DNA of 64,000 nucleotides. Source: Candidatus Eiseniibacteriota bacterium (GTDB lineage Bacteria; Orphanbacterota; Orphanbacteria; Orphanbacterales; Orphanbacteraceae). Location: assembly GCA_029262235.1 (NCBI GenBank), contig JAJCZU010000003.1, forward strand, positions 1 to 64,000, written 5' to 3'. This document shows positions 28,961 to 38,136 of this stretch, piece after piece. Made by a program: the position numbers and the translations under genes. Position 1 is the first letter of the stretch. Each line of letters begins with the position of its first letter. The notes beneath the pieces are model-generated. The model searched no databases and was not told the DNA's origin. It worked only from the letters and a program-made list of their open reading frames with translations.

Positions 28961-29374
28961 TCAGTCGCGGAATCCCTTTACGACATCCGCGAGTGTTTGC
29001 TTGTCGATATTGTCTTCGAAGTCTTTGCGAATCCGTCCCCAGTGCTCATGCAGCGCGCACGAGTTGACGCCCGAGCACTCGGGAAGGCCGAGCACACAGA
29101 TCGTCGTGAAGTCGATCGGGCCGTCGATACATTCCACGACCTGGCGGATACGAACCTTCTTCGGATCGACTGCCAGCTGATAACCACCCCCGCGCCCTTT
29201 GCGCGTCAGAACGAGCCCGCAGGCGCGAAGGGAGTGGAGGATTTTCGGGAGAAATGACGGCGGGATCTCTTCCGCCTCCGCGATATTGCGCCCGAGCACC
29301 GGCCCTTCCCCGTAGCGTTTTGCCAGATGAAGCGCGGCCCGCAGAGCGTATTGCGCGGTCGGAGAGTAGATCAT
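28961..29374 (-). CDS. Rrf2-family transcriptional regulator (IscR/NsrR-like Cys triad)
   Basis: MIYSPTAQYALRAALHLAKRYGEGPVLGRNIAEAEEIPPSFLPKIL; TRKGRGGGYQL; CVLGLPECSGVNSC (C-x6-C-x5-C). Confidence 0.9.
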   Translation of the reverse strand: MIYSPTAQYALRAALHLAKRYGEGPVLGRNIAEAEEIPPSFLPKILHSLRACGLVLTRKGRGGGYQLAVDPKKVRIRQVVECIDGPIDFTTICVLGLPECSGVNSCALHEHWGRIRKDFEDNIDKQTLADVVKGFRD

Positions 29375-29414
29375 GGCCGACTCGCTTTCTCTCGCTGTGA
29401 TCAGACCCGCCCGG

Positions 29415-29434
29415 ATTATAGGACTCGCAAGTCC
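29415..29434 (-). promoter_or_regulatory. Candidate -10 box (TATAAT) abutting a GGACTTGCGAGTCC palindrome upstream of the Rrf2 gene
   Basis: Minus strand reads GGACT-TGCG-AGTCC-TATAAT about 41 nt before the Rrf2 ATG. Confidence 0.6.
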
Positions 29435-29568
29435 AGTGATCCATGGAAAAGCGCAGGGCGACCAATTGTAACTGTCTATGCGACCGGCGGGGCGCGGGTG
29501 GAAGAAGCTATGGGTTGGCGCAAGGGAGGCGGAGTACGATCGAAGGCGCACCGGAGAAGGAGACACTC

Positions 29569-30006
29569 ATGCCTGACGAAATCATCGTTCGTCCGTACAC
29601 ATCCCCCGATGAAGACGCCGTCGTCGCACTCTGGGAGCGCACGTTTCCTGACGACCCGCCCTGGAACGAACCGCGAGCGATGATCCGCAGGAAGCTGCGC
29701 GTGCAGCCCGAACTGTTCCTCGTGGCGAAGGCGGAGGGAGATCGTCTCGTAGGTACCGTACTCGCCGGCTTTGACGGCGTGCGTGGCTGGATCCATCATC
29801 TGGCCGTCGACGATCGCGAGCGACGCGCCGGGGTCGGTACGAAGCTCATGCGCGCGGCCGAGGAAGGATTGAGGTCGATCGGTTGCCCGAAGGTGAACCT
29901 GCAGGTGAGGGCGACGAACGCGGAAGTGATCGCGTTCTATCGCGCGCTCGGGTACGTGCTCGAAGATCGGGCGGCCCTGGGGCTCAGGCTGGGTATTGAG
30001 ATCTGA
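29569..30006 (+). CDS. GNAT family N-acetyltransferase
   Basis: IHHLAVDDRERRAGVGTKLMRAAEEGLRSIGCPKVNLQVRATNAEVIAFYRALGY; ATG at 29569. Confidence 0.88.
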   Translation: MPDEIIVRPYTSPDEDAVVALWERTFPDDPPWNEPRAMIRRKLRVQPELFLVAKAEGDRLVGTVLAGFDGVRGWIHHLAVDDRERRAGVGTKLMRAAEEGLRSIGCPKVNLQVRATNAEVIAFYRALGYVLEDRAALGLRLGIEI

Positions 30007-30052
30007 CTGCGTGCTCGATGAGCTCTGTATGTTTGACATGTGATAGGATGAA

Positions 30053-31576
30053 GTGGTTATGAATCAGTCACGCTGTCTCCTCGGCTTGCTTCTGCTGCTC
30101 GCGACCCCACTCTCGGTTCCGGCGACGGAGTACGGCTGGCGCGCCGTAACGCTGGACGATGACTTTCCCGGCTCGCTGCTCGACGCGAAGGTAGACTCGC
30201 TCGGCCGCCTGAATCTGCTGGTTGATCGCGACAACCTTCTACAGCACGGCTTCTTCCAGCAGGGAGAGCTGTTTCGCCCCGATATACTGTGGGCCGGAGA
30301 TTTCAACCGTCCCCGGATGGAGATCCTCCCGGACGGCAGCCCCGTGATCGCATTCAGCAATCCCGACTCGCTCCTGCTATGGGCCGAATGGGTGCCGGAC
30401 GAAGAGGGGGTGCCCGGCCCGGGCGGGAGCCCGATCCCGAGCCACGAGGGTCACTGGGAAACTTCCGTGATCGACTCCGGGGGCGGCGGCAGCTTTGATG
30501 TCTGGGCAATGGACATGACCGTCGATCTCGCGGGCACTCCGCATGTCGTGATCGATGCGAGCGTGGATGATGGGAGGTTTGTTTACTGGCGCCGTCCGGG
30601 CAAGGACTGGCTCAGGGCTGACCTTTTCGACGGCGATACGACCAAGTACTGGAGTTCCGGTGCCAACATGGTTACCGACGCGGGCGGCCAGGTTCACCTC
30701 TTCGCGAGTGTCGTCGGGGTCAGTGAGTATGACTACAAACGCGTTACTGTCGATGCATTGCTGCCGCAGGAAACTCTTGCCGACACGTTGATCAATGAAT
30801 CATGCTTCGACGAGCACGGAGTCTGCAACTACACCGGGCTGGCCCGCGTTCGACTCGCGGAGAGCGGAGAACTGACGGCGATGACAAGGAACGCTTCCGG
30901 CGTAGGATTTCGCCGCGAAGTTGCAGGCGTCTGGGAGGTCCAGGGTTTCGACACGACTGCTGTCCCGTCGTCTCCCCTGATCTACTCCGCGGCAGGCGGC
31001 CCGCCTCACGCGCTCGTGCCATGGTCGAAACGAGACTCGGCACTCCCTGTCTTCTGCAAGTTCCCCTATGGAACTTGTCTGCCGGAGCCGTCTCCGGGCT
31101 GTGAACTCTGGTGCGAATTTGAAGATTATGTCGGTTATTACTATTCTGAAGGCGGTACCTGGAAGTGGGATCGCCTGTCGGCCGATGTCCGGGGTGTTCT
31201 CGTTTATGACGAAGCGGGCTTCCCGATGATTGTGGGGGCTCTCGACGGGAAACTCATTGCCTATCGCCGGGACTCGCCCACGTCGATCGCCGGCGGCCAA
31301 GAGGGTGCAGTCGGATCGAGCCTTCGCGTCGTGCCCAATCCGGGGCGCAGCGAGTTTCGATTCCGGATTACGGGGAACCGCGCGATCCGAACTGCCGAAG
31401 TCTATGATGTGCGCGGCAGAAGAGTTGTTGCGTTCGAATGGAATGGCGGTCGATCTGAATTCCAGTGGGACGGTCGCGATGCCGACAGGCGCCGGGCAGC
31501 GCAGGGGATCTACTTCGTCCGCATCGATCTGACTGACGGCGAGAGTCTCGTACGCAAAGTAACGCTGCTTCGCTGA
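30053..31576 (+). CDS. Secreted protein with FlgD/T9SS-like C-terminal domain, paralog C of 18114/19689
   Basis: Signal peptide; EYGWRAVTLDDDFPGSLLDAKVDSLGRLNLLVDRDN; CKFPYGTCLPEPSPGCELWCEF; C-terminus VRKVTLLR. Confidence 0.75.
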   Translation: MVMNQSRCLLGLLLLLATPLSVPATEYGWRAVTLDDDFPGSLLDAKVDSLGRLNLLVDRDNLLQHGFFQQGELFRPDILWAGDFNRPRMEILPDGSPVIAFSNPDSLLLWAEWVPDEEGVPGPGGSPIPSHEGHWETSVIDSGGGGSFDVWAMDMTVDLAGTPHVVIDASVDDGRFVYWRRPGKDWLRADLFDGDTTKYWSSGANMVTDAGGQVHLFASVVGVSEYDYKRVTVDALLPQETLADTLINESCFDEHGVCNYTGLARVRLAESGELTAMTRNASGVGFRREVAGVWEVQGFDTTAVPSSPLIYSAAGGPPHALVPWSKRDSALPVFCKFPYGTCLPEPSPGCELWCEFEDYVGYYYSEGGTWKWDRLSADVRGVLVYDEAGFPMIVGALDGKLIAYRRDSPTSIAGGQEGAVGSSLRVVPNPGRSEFRFRITGNRAIRTAEVYDVRGRRVVAFEWNGGRSEFQWDGRDADRRRAAQGIYFVRIDLTDGESLVRKVTLLR

Positions 31577-31613
31577 TTGACCGGCACCGGGCACACAACC
31601 TGGTCGATGCGCG

Positions 31614-33170
31614 CTACCGAACCAGTGTCACGCGCCCCGTCGCAGTCACGCCGTCACCAGTTTTTGCACGCACGAAATAGACGCCTGCCGCGACGCGATC
31701 CCCGCGCGCGTTCGTGCCGTCCCACGTCAGATCGAGACCTGGTGCGCCTGCATGCCCGCGATGCAGAGCTCGTACGAGACGTCCGTTCGCCGAATAGATC
31801 GCCACATCAACCACGTCTTCGGACAGCAGTGCCAGCGAGAACCTGGTCGTCCCCGTGAACGGGTTCGGCTCGGCCCGCGTGATCGTGAGCGCGCGATCCG
31901 CAAGATCCGCCGGCCGCACATCCGTCGCCGTCGCGTCGGGCACGAGCTTCCAGAGCTCGCCGGTCGTGATGCGGTTCTCGCTGAAGTAGAGCTCGCCGGC
32001 GTTGTCCTCGTTGATCGCCACGATCAGCGTCAGTGACCCGCCCGCGTCCGGCGCCATGTTCGCGGTCTCGTCTACGAAGTTCACGAGCGTGTCGCCGAGA
32101 ACGTTCGCCGACCAGATCGGATAGTTCGGGAAGCACGTGTCGGTGAAGATGTATTTCCCGTAGAGCGAAGGGATCGCGTTTCCGCGGTAAACGGTGCCCC
32201 CTACGACCGAAGCGCACGCGGGCCCGTGATCGTAGTCGTAAATCGGCTTTGTGAACTTCGGGTCGAAGCACAGGGGATCGAGCGTGTCACGGCAAGCGGT
32301 TCCTTCCATCACGGACCAGCCGTAATTCTCGCCGCCCGTGCTCGCGGCCGGCTGGAAGTTGATCTCCTCTTTCTTCACCTGCCCGACATCGGCGACATAA
32401 AGATCGCCGGTCACGCGATCGAAGTTGAAGCGCGCGGGATTCCGGAGGCCGAACGCCCAGATCTCGTCGAGAGTGCCGGTCGAGTCGACGTACGGGTTGT
32501 CGGGCGGGATCGCGTAGTTGCGCCCCGGGTCGCCGGGGAAATCGTCGCCGTTCACGTCGAGCCGCAGCATTTTACCGAGCAGCGTGTCGGGCACCTGCGA
32601 AACACCCGATGGCGCGCCGCCGCCGTCGCCGAGCCCGAGGTAGAGGTAACCGTCGGGCCCGAACAAAATCTGCGCGCCGTTGTGATTCGACTGCGGCTGA
32701 TGAACTTTGATGATCTGGTGCGCGCTCGCACTGTCGGCGCTGTCCGGGTTCGCGCTCACCGTGTAGCGCTCGACGATCGAAAAGCGCGTCGGCTTCGTGA
32801 CGCCGACCGTGTAGTAAACGTAGAAGTAGCCGTTCGTCTCGTAGTCCGGATGGAACTGCATCGAAAGCAGCCCCTTCTCGCCCTGCTCCGCCGACTCGAC
32901 GATGCCCGTGATATCGAGGAACGGCTCCGCCTTCACCGTGTCCGCTTCGAAGATCGAAATCGTGCCCGCCTGCCCCACGATGAACAGCCGCTCGCTCTCG
33001 CCCGGCGGCTGCGCGACGTAAAGCGGGCGCGCCAGGTTCTGCGCGAGGCGCTGCATGGTGTACTGCGCGGGCGCAGGCGCGGGGGAGAGGGTGAGTACGA
33101 GAGTCGCGGCTGCCAGTATCAGCGTGAGCAAGCTTCGATGGGTTCGAGAATGGCGGGGACGGGCGTACAC
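31614..33170 (-). CDS. PQQ-dependent sugar dehydrogenase (glucose/sorbosone dehydrogenase-like) with FlgD/T9SS-like C-terminal domain
   Basis: GLLSMQFHPDYETNGYFYVYYT; SNHNGAQILFGPDGYLYLGLGDGG; IWAFGLRNPARFNFD; VGQVKKEEINFQPA; C-terminus GRVTLVR. Confidence 0.88.
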   Translation of the reverse strand: MYARPRHSRTHRSLLTLILAAATLVLTLSPAPAPAQYTMQRLAQNLARPLYVAQPPGESERLFIVGQAGTISIFEADTVKAEPFLDITGIVESAEQGEKGLLSMQFHPDYETNGYFYVYYTVGVTKPTRFSIVERYTVSANPDSADSASAHQIIKVHQPQSNHNGAQILFGPDGYLYLGLGDGGGAPSGVSQVPDTLLGKMLRLDVNGDDFPGDPGRNYAIPPDNPYVDSTGTLDEIWAFGLRNPARFNFDRVTGDLYVADVGQVKKEEINFQPAASTGGENYGWSVMEGTACRDTLDPLCFDPKFTKPIYDYDHGPACASVVGGTVYRGNAIPSLYGKYIFTDTCFPNYPIWSANVLGDTLVNFVDETANMAPDAGGSLTLIVAINEDNAGELYFSENRITTGELWKLVPDATATDVRPADLADRALTITRAEPNPFTGTTRFSLALLSEDVVDVAIYSANGRLVRALHRGHAGAPGLDLTWDGTNARGDRVAAGVYFVRAKTGDGVTATGRVTLVR

Positions 33171-33224
33171 GGTGCCTCCGTTCGGATGGGTCGTCGATGT
33201 CGTACGGGGGAGGGTGCCGTCATT

Positions 33225-33280
33225 ATAGCAGATGCCGAATAGCAGATGCCGAATAGCGGATGCCGAACAGCGGATGCCGA
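33225..33280. repeat. Four tandem copies of a 14-bp unit (atagcRgatgccga)
   Basis: atagcagatgccga x2, atagcggatgccga, acagcggatgccga; upstream of the sugar dehydrogenase gene. Confidence 0.92.
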
Positions 33281-33297
33281 CGATGCTGGCGACCGGA

Positions 33298-33341
33298 GGG
33301 CGGTTGCCTGATATGGCAACGCCGCCCCGGTGAGGGGCGGC
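33298..33341 (-). terminator. Adjacent/overlapping hairpins downstream of 33376-33861 gene
   Basis: GTTGCC-TGATAT-GGCAAC followed by GCCGCCCC-GGTGA-GGGGCGGC; no T tract, so terminator function is tentative. Confidence 0.45.
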
Positions 33342-33375
33342 GCGCTGCGATGTCTTCGAGGCGAGAGTCGCGGTG

Positions 33376-33861
33376 CTAACGGAACAGCGTTTTCACGCTA
33401 CCCCAGCTGGTGCCTTCCGTGCCGGTCGGGGCCTGGAACGTGAGCGTGATCGAACCGCGGTTATCGCCGCATGGTGTGTCGTGAATGTGAAACGTCACGT
33501 TGCTTGCCACGCTCAAAGTCAGCGGCCATACGGTGCCGTTCGCCGCGGCCTGAGCGGCGGCCGACGTCAGGTACGCCCCGCCGGGCCCGAGCGCGACATC
33601 CTCTGCCGTCGCGGCAATAAAGGCCCGCACGGTTGCGCGCCAGGGTGTCGCGTTCTGATTGTCCGAAGACCAGGGAGAGTAGGCCCCCGACGTCCATTCC
33701 ACCATGTACGTGCCCGCTCCGAGCGCGAGCGTGGGACCTGGGTGGCTTCCGCCCGCGGCCGCGCAGTGGGAGGCCGGATTCACGACGACGACCTGCGCGT
33801 CCGAGACACCGGGAACGAGAAGGCAGAGTACGAAGAGTACAAGGGGTAGCAGTTTTCTCAT
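33376..33861 (-). CDS. Small secreted protein of unknown function
   Basis: Signal peptide MRKLLPLVLFVLCLLVPGVSDAQ; GAGTYMVEWTSGAYSPW; FHIHDTPCGDNRGSITLTF. Confidence 0.65.
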   Translation of the reverse strand: MRKLLPLVLFVLCLLVPGVSDAQVVVVNPASHCAAAGGSHPGPTLALGAGTYMVEWTSGAYSPWSSDNQNATPWRATVRAFIAATAEDVALGPGGAYLTSAAAQAAANGTVWPLTLSVASNVTFHIHDTPCGDNRGSITLTFQAPTGTEGTSWGSVKTLFR

Positions 33862-33958
33862 CGATCGACTCCTGATGTTGTTCTTAAGCAGTGATAGCGA
33901 TTCCCTGTCGACAGGGTATCATAGAAAAATTCCTGGATGTAGAAACTGATTGGGGTTC

Positions 33959-35143
33959 TCAGTCGGAAAAGCGCGCGGCGATCCTGCGATACGCGTCGCG
34001 AAACGGCATGCCTTCCTTTACGAGCTGGTACGCCTCGGCCGTAGCGAGAACTTCCTCCGTTACGGCCGCTCGGCACGCCTCTTCGTTCACCGTCAGCCCG
34101 TCGAGCACGGCCGCCATCACGGAAAGACACGCACGCGTCCGTTCGAGGCCGTTCATGACAGGCTCTTTCGTGAACTGACCGTCTCTGTGATAACCGGACA
34201 TCAGGTTCGCCATCACGCTTTTCGCCTGCAGTTCCTCGCCGACCACCATATGATAGGAGGCGCGGATCAACTCGAGCACGTCGGCGTTCTTCTTCTGCGG
34301 CATGATGGAGCTGCCGGTACAGAGCGTCTGATCGATCATAAGAAACCGGAATTCGTCCATCGTGAACAGCAGCAGATCGGACGCAAGACGGTTCAGGTCG
34401 AACAGAACCTGCGAACACGCGTGAAGAATCGCGGCTTCGAACTTACCTCGGCTCAGCTGCGCATACATCGGGTTCTTCGTGACGCGCTTGAAGCCGAGCT
34501 CGCGCGCCGTCATGTCGCGATCGATGTCGAATACGGGAACACCGAAGCCGGCGGCCGTTCCGAGCGGGGACTGGTCCACGAGTTTCAGCGTCGATTCGAT
34601 CCCCGCGATGTTGTCGTCCGCGGCTTCCGCGAAACTCCCGAGCCACATCGCGATCGAACTCGGCATGGCCTTCCGCATGTGCGTGTAACCCGGCATCGGA
34701 ATCTCACCGCTCGTTTCGATCAGCGCACCGAGCGCGGCGCGATAGTCCAGGATGCCGGCGCGAATCTGCGCGAGCTGCTCCTTCTCGTAGAGCCGCATCG
34801 CAACGAGCACCTGGTCATTCCGCGAACGCGCCGTGTGGATCTTCTTGCCGACGTCGCCGTATTGATCCGTGAGCCAGCGCTCGATCGCCGTATGGCCATC
34901 TTCCTCTTCGGGCGTGATCACAAACTCGCCCTTACTGTGAAGGTCGATGATCTTTTCGAGCCCCGAAACGAGCGTGTCGCGCTCATCACCCGTAAGCAGT
35001 TCGATCTTGTGAAGCATGTTCGCGTGCGCGATCGAAGCGCGGCAGTCGAACGGGATCAGCTTCTCGTCGAGCACACGATCCCTGCCCGCCGTAAAACGGT
35101 GAATCTCCCCGAGCACGTCGTAACCCTTCTCCCAGAGCTTCAT
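33959..35143 (-). CDS. argH: Argininosuccinate lyase
   Basis: [40 protein letters not shown]; start ATG overlaps the argG stop. Confidence 0.95.
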   Translation of the reverse strand: MKLWEKGYDVLGEIHRFTAGRDRVLDEKLIPFDCRASIAHANMLHKIELLTGDERDTLVSGLEKIIDLHSKGEFVITPEEEDGHTAIERWLTDQYGDVGKKIHTARSRNDQVLVAMRLYEKEQLAQIRAGILDYRAALGALIETSGEIPMPGYTHMRKAMPSSIAMWLGSFAEAADDNIAGIESTLKLVDQSPLGTAAGFGVPVFDIDRDMTARELGFKRVTKNPMYAQLSRGKFEAAILHACSQVLFDLNRLASDLLLFTMDEFRFLMIDQTLCTGSSIMPQKKNADVLELIRASYHMVVGEELQAKSVMANLMSGYHRDGQFTKEPVMNGLERTRACLSVMAAVLDGLTVNEEACRAAVTEEVLATAEAYQLVKEGMPFRDAYRRIAARFSD

Positions 35144-36375
35144 CGCGACACCTCTTCCTTGTGCTTCACGATCGCGCGGTGCGCCTTCAGCCGAATGCCG
35201 TGAATCTTGATGAAGCCTTCGGAGTCCTGCGGATTGAAGCCCCCCTCGATATCCATGCTCGAAAGATCCTTGTCGTAGAGCGAGCTCGTCGACTCGCGCC
35301 CGGTCGGATACACATTCCCCTTGTAGATCTTGAGAAACACGGTGCCGTCGATCCACTCCTGGCTCTTGTCGATCGCCGACATCAGAAAGTCCATTTCAGG
35401 GCTGAACCAGAAGCCGTTGTAGATGAGTTCCGAGAACTTGGCCGAGAGCATGTTGCGCAGCTCCATCACTTCGCGGTCCATCGCGATCCCCTCGATATCC
35501 TTGTGCGCGCTATGCAGGATCGTGCCTCCCGGCGTTTCGTAAATGCCGCGCGACTTGATGCCGACAAAACGGTTCTCGACCATGTCGAGGCGGCCGACGC
35601 CGTTTTCGCTCCCCACTTTGTCGAGGTACTGAAACAGCGCGAGCGGCGTTTCATGAATCGTGCCGTCGTCGCGGTTCTCGACGCGGATCGAAATGCCGTC
35701 CTTGAACGTGATTGCGAGCCGTGTCACGCGGTCCGGCGCGTTCTCGGGCGAAACCGTGCGCGTGTAGATGTCTTCCGTTGCCTCGTACGCCGGATCTTCG
35801 AGCACACCTGCCTCATGACTGATATGCAGCAGGTTGTCGTCTTCGCTGTACGGCTTCCCGCGCGTGCTCTTGATTTCGATCCCGTGCTCTTCGGCGTAAT
35901 TGATGAGATCCGTGCGCCCTTTGAAACGCTCGAGGAACGATTTCATCTTCCAGGGCGCGAGGACCTTGATCTCCGGGTTCAGCGCGTAGTACGAAAGCTC
36001 GAAGCGAACCTGGTCGTTCCCTTTGCCGGTCGCGCCGTGCGACACATACCCGGCTCCCTCGCGCGCGGCGATCTCGATCTGGGCTTTCGCGATGATCGGC
36101 CGCGCGATCGCGGTCCCGAGAAGATAGCGCCCCTCGTAGAGCGCGTTCGCTTTGAACGCGGGGAAGATGTAGTCGGTGACGAATTTTTCCTTGAGATCTT
36201 CGAGGTAAACCTTAGAGGCCCCGATCGCCAGGGCCTTCTTTCGCGCGGCTTCGAAATCGTCGTCCTGACCGACATCGGCGATGAACGCGACGACGTCATA
36301 GCCTTCTTCAATCAGCCACTTGAGAATGATGGAGGTGTCGAGGCCTCCGCTGTAGGCCAGGATGACCTTGCTCAT
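35140..36375 (-). CDS. argG: Argininosuccinate synthase
   Basis: [64 protein letters not shown]. Confidence 0.96.
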   Translation of the reverse strand: MSKVILAYSGGLDTSIILKWLIEEGYDVVAFIADVGQDDDFEAARKKALAIGASKVYLEDLKEKFVTDYIFPAFKANALYEGRYLLGTAIARPIIAKAQIEIAAREGAGYVSHGATGKGNDQVRFELSYYALNPEIKVLAPWKMKSFLERFKGRTDLINYAEEHGIEIKSTRGKPYSEDDNLLHISHEAGVLEDPAYEATEDIYTRTVSPENAPDRVTRLAITFKDGISIRVENRDDGTIHETPLALFQYLDKVGSENGVGRLDMVENRFVGIKSRGIYETPGGTILHSAHKDIEGIAMDREVMELRNMLSAKFSELIYNGFWFSPEMDFLMSAIDKSQEWIDGTVFLKIYKGNVYPTGRESTSSLYDKDLSSMDIEGGFNPQDSEGFIKIHGIRLKAHRAIVKHKEEVSR

Positions 36376-36569
36376 GATCTGTCTCCCCGCGCGGTTTCGC
36401 GCGCCGCCGCTGTGTGTGATCTGAAAAGGGAAGGAAGTATACCACCGGGAAAGCGGGGGGAGTAACAGATGCGGGGCCGGCGTTGCCTACGGGGTGAACG
36501 CGACAACTTCGATGTTCGGGGGGCTCAGTAGCTGTAGTTCAAAAATTGGGTGCTTTCGTCGAGCCCCGA

Positions 36570-37577
36570 TCAGTCCTGATCGACTCCACCGTGCTGCAGA
36601 ATCTCCGCCACTTCTTCGTCGCTCAACTGTGTCCTTCGAACCCCCTGGGAGGTGCCATCGATCTGCCACAAGTAGTGATCCCGCAGTTCCGAGGGCGTCA
36701 TCTCCAGGTCAGCGTACAAGCGCCGCAGCCCCTGTTCCGTGATGATGAAGATGGAAGTCTTCGCGCGATGAAGCACATCGTGAGCGAATCGGACCCGGTC
36801 CCATGCCCTCATGAACTGCCTCTCGGCCTCCGTCGGAGTGACTTCCTCGCTGGGTTTGATCGGGATTGCAATGGGGAGATCTTCGCGGATATCGATCCCG
36901 GCCGTTATGTTGTTCGCGGGATTCCACGGGACTTTGAGATAGTTGCTTGCCCACACGGGAAGTTCGTCCTGAATCACGAGATTGCCGAGGTCGGCACGCT
37001 GCTCGATGTAGCGCTCCACAACGGCTTTCCTTGCCGCTTCCCGTGACAAGCCGCGCGACCATCGATGCACCTTGTAAGTGCTGTCCAGATCCCACCTGAG
37101 CTTGGATCGCAGGTGCACTGATCTATTGAGCGCTTCCCGGATCGTGATGTCCTCCGTTCGTACCAGCGAATCCACGAACGGAATCTCGAGGAAGTTCTTC
37201 CAGTGATTTTTCGACTCCGGTCCGGCGCGCAGCGGCGCGATCGGCATACCGCAATAGCGCAATGTGTCTCGAAGCTGCCAGGATACGAAGCATGAATCGC
37301 GGATGCGTTCTCCGCTGACGAAGAAGAAATCGTCTTCGCTGATTCTGAGAACGGACGTGAAACCGGTGGGGACGCCTTCCTCGAATGCGGGGAACGGGCT
37401 CTCCATGGTGAGAGGGGCCAGGCTTACGGAGAGGGTCTCGCCAGTCTCGAACAGGAATGTCTCCGCCCGCGCGAGGGAGGGAAGCCCGAGCAGCAATGAG
37501 ACCGAAAGGAGGATAAGCGAAGTACGAGTGCCCAGCTGTGTCAGAATGAGCAGGCGGCGTGCTACGGTTCGATTCAT
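36570..37577 (-). CDS. Secreted hypothetical protein
   Basis: Signal peptide (LILLSVSLLLGLPSLARAE); no family recognised. Confidence 0.65.
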   Translation of the reverse strand: MNRTVARRLLILTQLGTRTSLILLSVSLLLGLPSLARAETFLFETGETLSVSLAPLTMESPFPAFEEGVPTGFTSVLRISEDDFFFVSGERIRDSCFVSWQLRDTLRYCGMPIAPLRAGPESKNHWKNFLEIPFVDSLVRTEDITIREALNRSVHLRSKLRWDLDSTYKVHRWSRGLSREAARKAVVERYIEQRADLGNLVIQDELPVWASNYLKVPWNPANNITAGIDIREDLPIAIPIKPSEEVTPTEAERQFMRAWDRVRFAHDVLHRAKTSIFIITEQGLRRLYADLEMTPSELRDHYLWQIDGTSQGVRRTQLSDEEVAEILQHGGVDQD

Positions 37578-37630
37578 GTGAGAACTATACTCACAAAGCT
37601 GGAAATCGAAAGGTCCGAAACGTGCGGCGG

Positions 37631-38131
37631 CTAACCCTCGACCGGAGCGCCGCTCGCATGGTCATGCACGATCAGCCAGCGCCCGTCGATCTTGCGTACG
37701 ATGAGTGTGAAGTAGCCGTCCATTGCGAGATTATCGTGCTCGTAGCGCCAGCGGGCTTCCGCAGTCGCCATATCCTTCGTGATCACGTCGATCTCGAGAT
37801 CCCGGTACGAGATCTTGCCCATGAGCGCGGGATTCGCGAACATCGCCCGCAGGCGGCCATCGATCGCTTCCCATCCGACGCTCACCTGCTCGTTGAAGAT
37901 GTGCTTCGTCTTGCTCGATCGCCAGTAGTAAGCCATGTAGGCACCAAGGTTGCCGCTGTTCCACGCCTTGCCCTGCGCGTCGATCATGGCCTTGATGCTG
38001 ATCGTGCTTTGATTCTGCAGGAGCTCACCGGGCGCGCCGGAACCGCTGGTGCATCCGAACGTGAAAGCGCCTGATGTCGCGACCAGAGCGAGAGCCGCGA
38101 ACATCCGCATTCTTCTCATCATACTCGTCAT
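37631..38131 (-). CDS. NTF2-like/SnoaL-type lipoprotein
   Basis: Lipobox ATSGAFTFGC; AMIDAQGKAWNSGNLGAYMAYYW...GYFTLIVRKIDGRWLIVHDHAS. Confidence 0.75.
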   Translation of the reverse strand: MTSMMRRMRMFAALALVATSGAFTFGCTSGSGAPGELLQNQSTISIKAMIDAQGKAWNSGNLGAYMAYYWRSSKTKHIFNEQVSVGWEAIDGRLRAMFANPALMGKISYRDLEIDVITKDMATAEARWRYEHDNLAMDGYFTLIVRKIDGRWLIVHDHASGAPVEG

Positions 38132-38136
38132 ACCCA

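Noticed and set aside
33225-33280. Possible CRISPR-like array
   Set aside because: 14-bp units are directly abutting with no spacers; no cas genes in the window.
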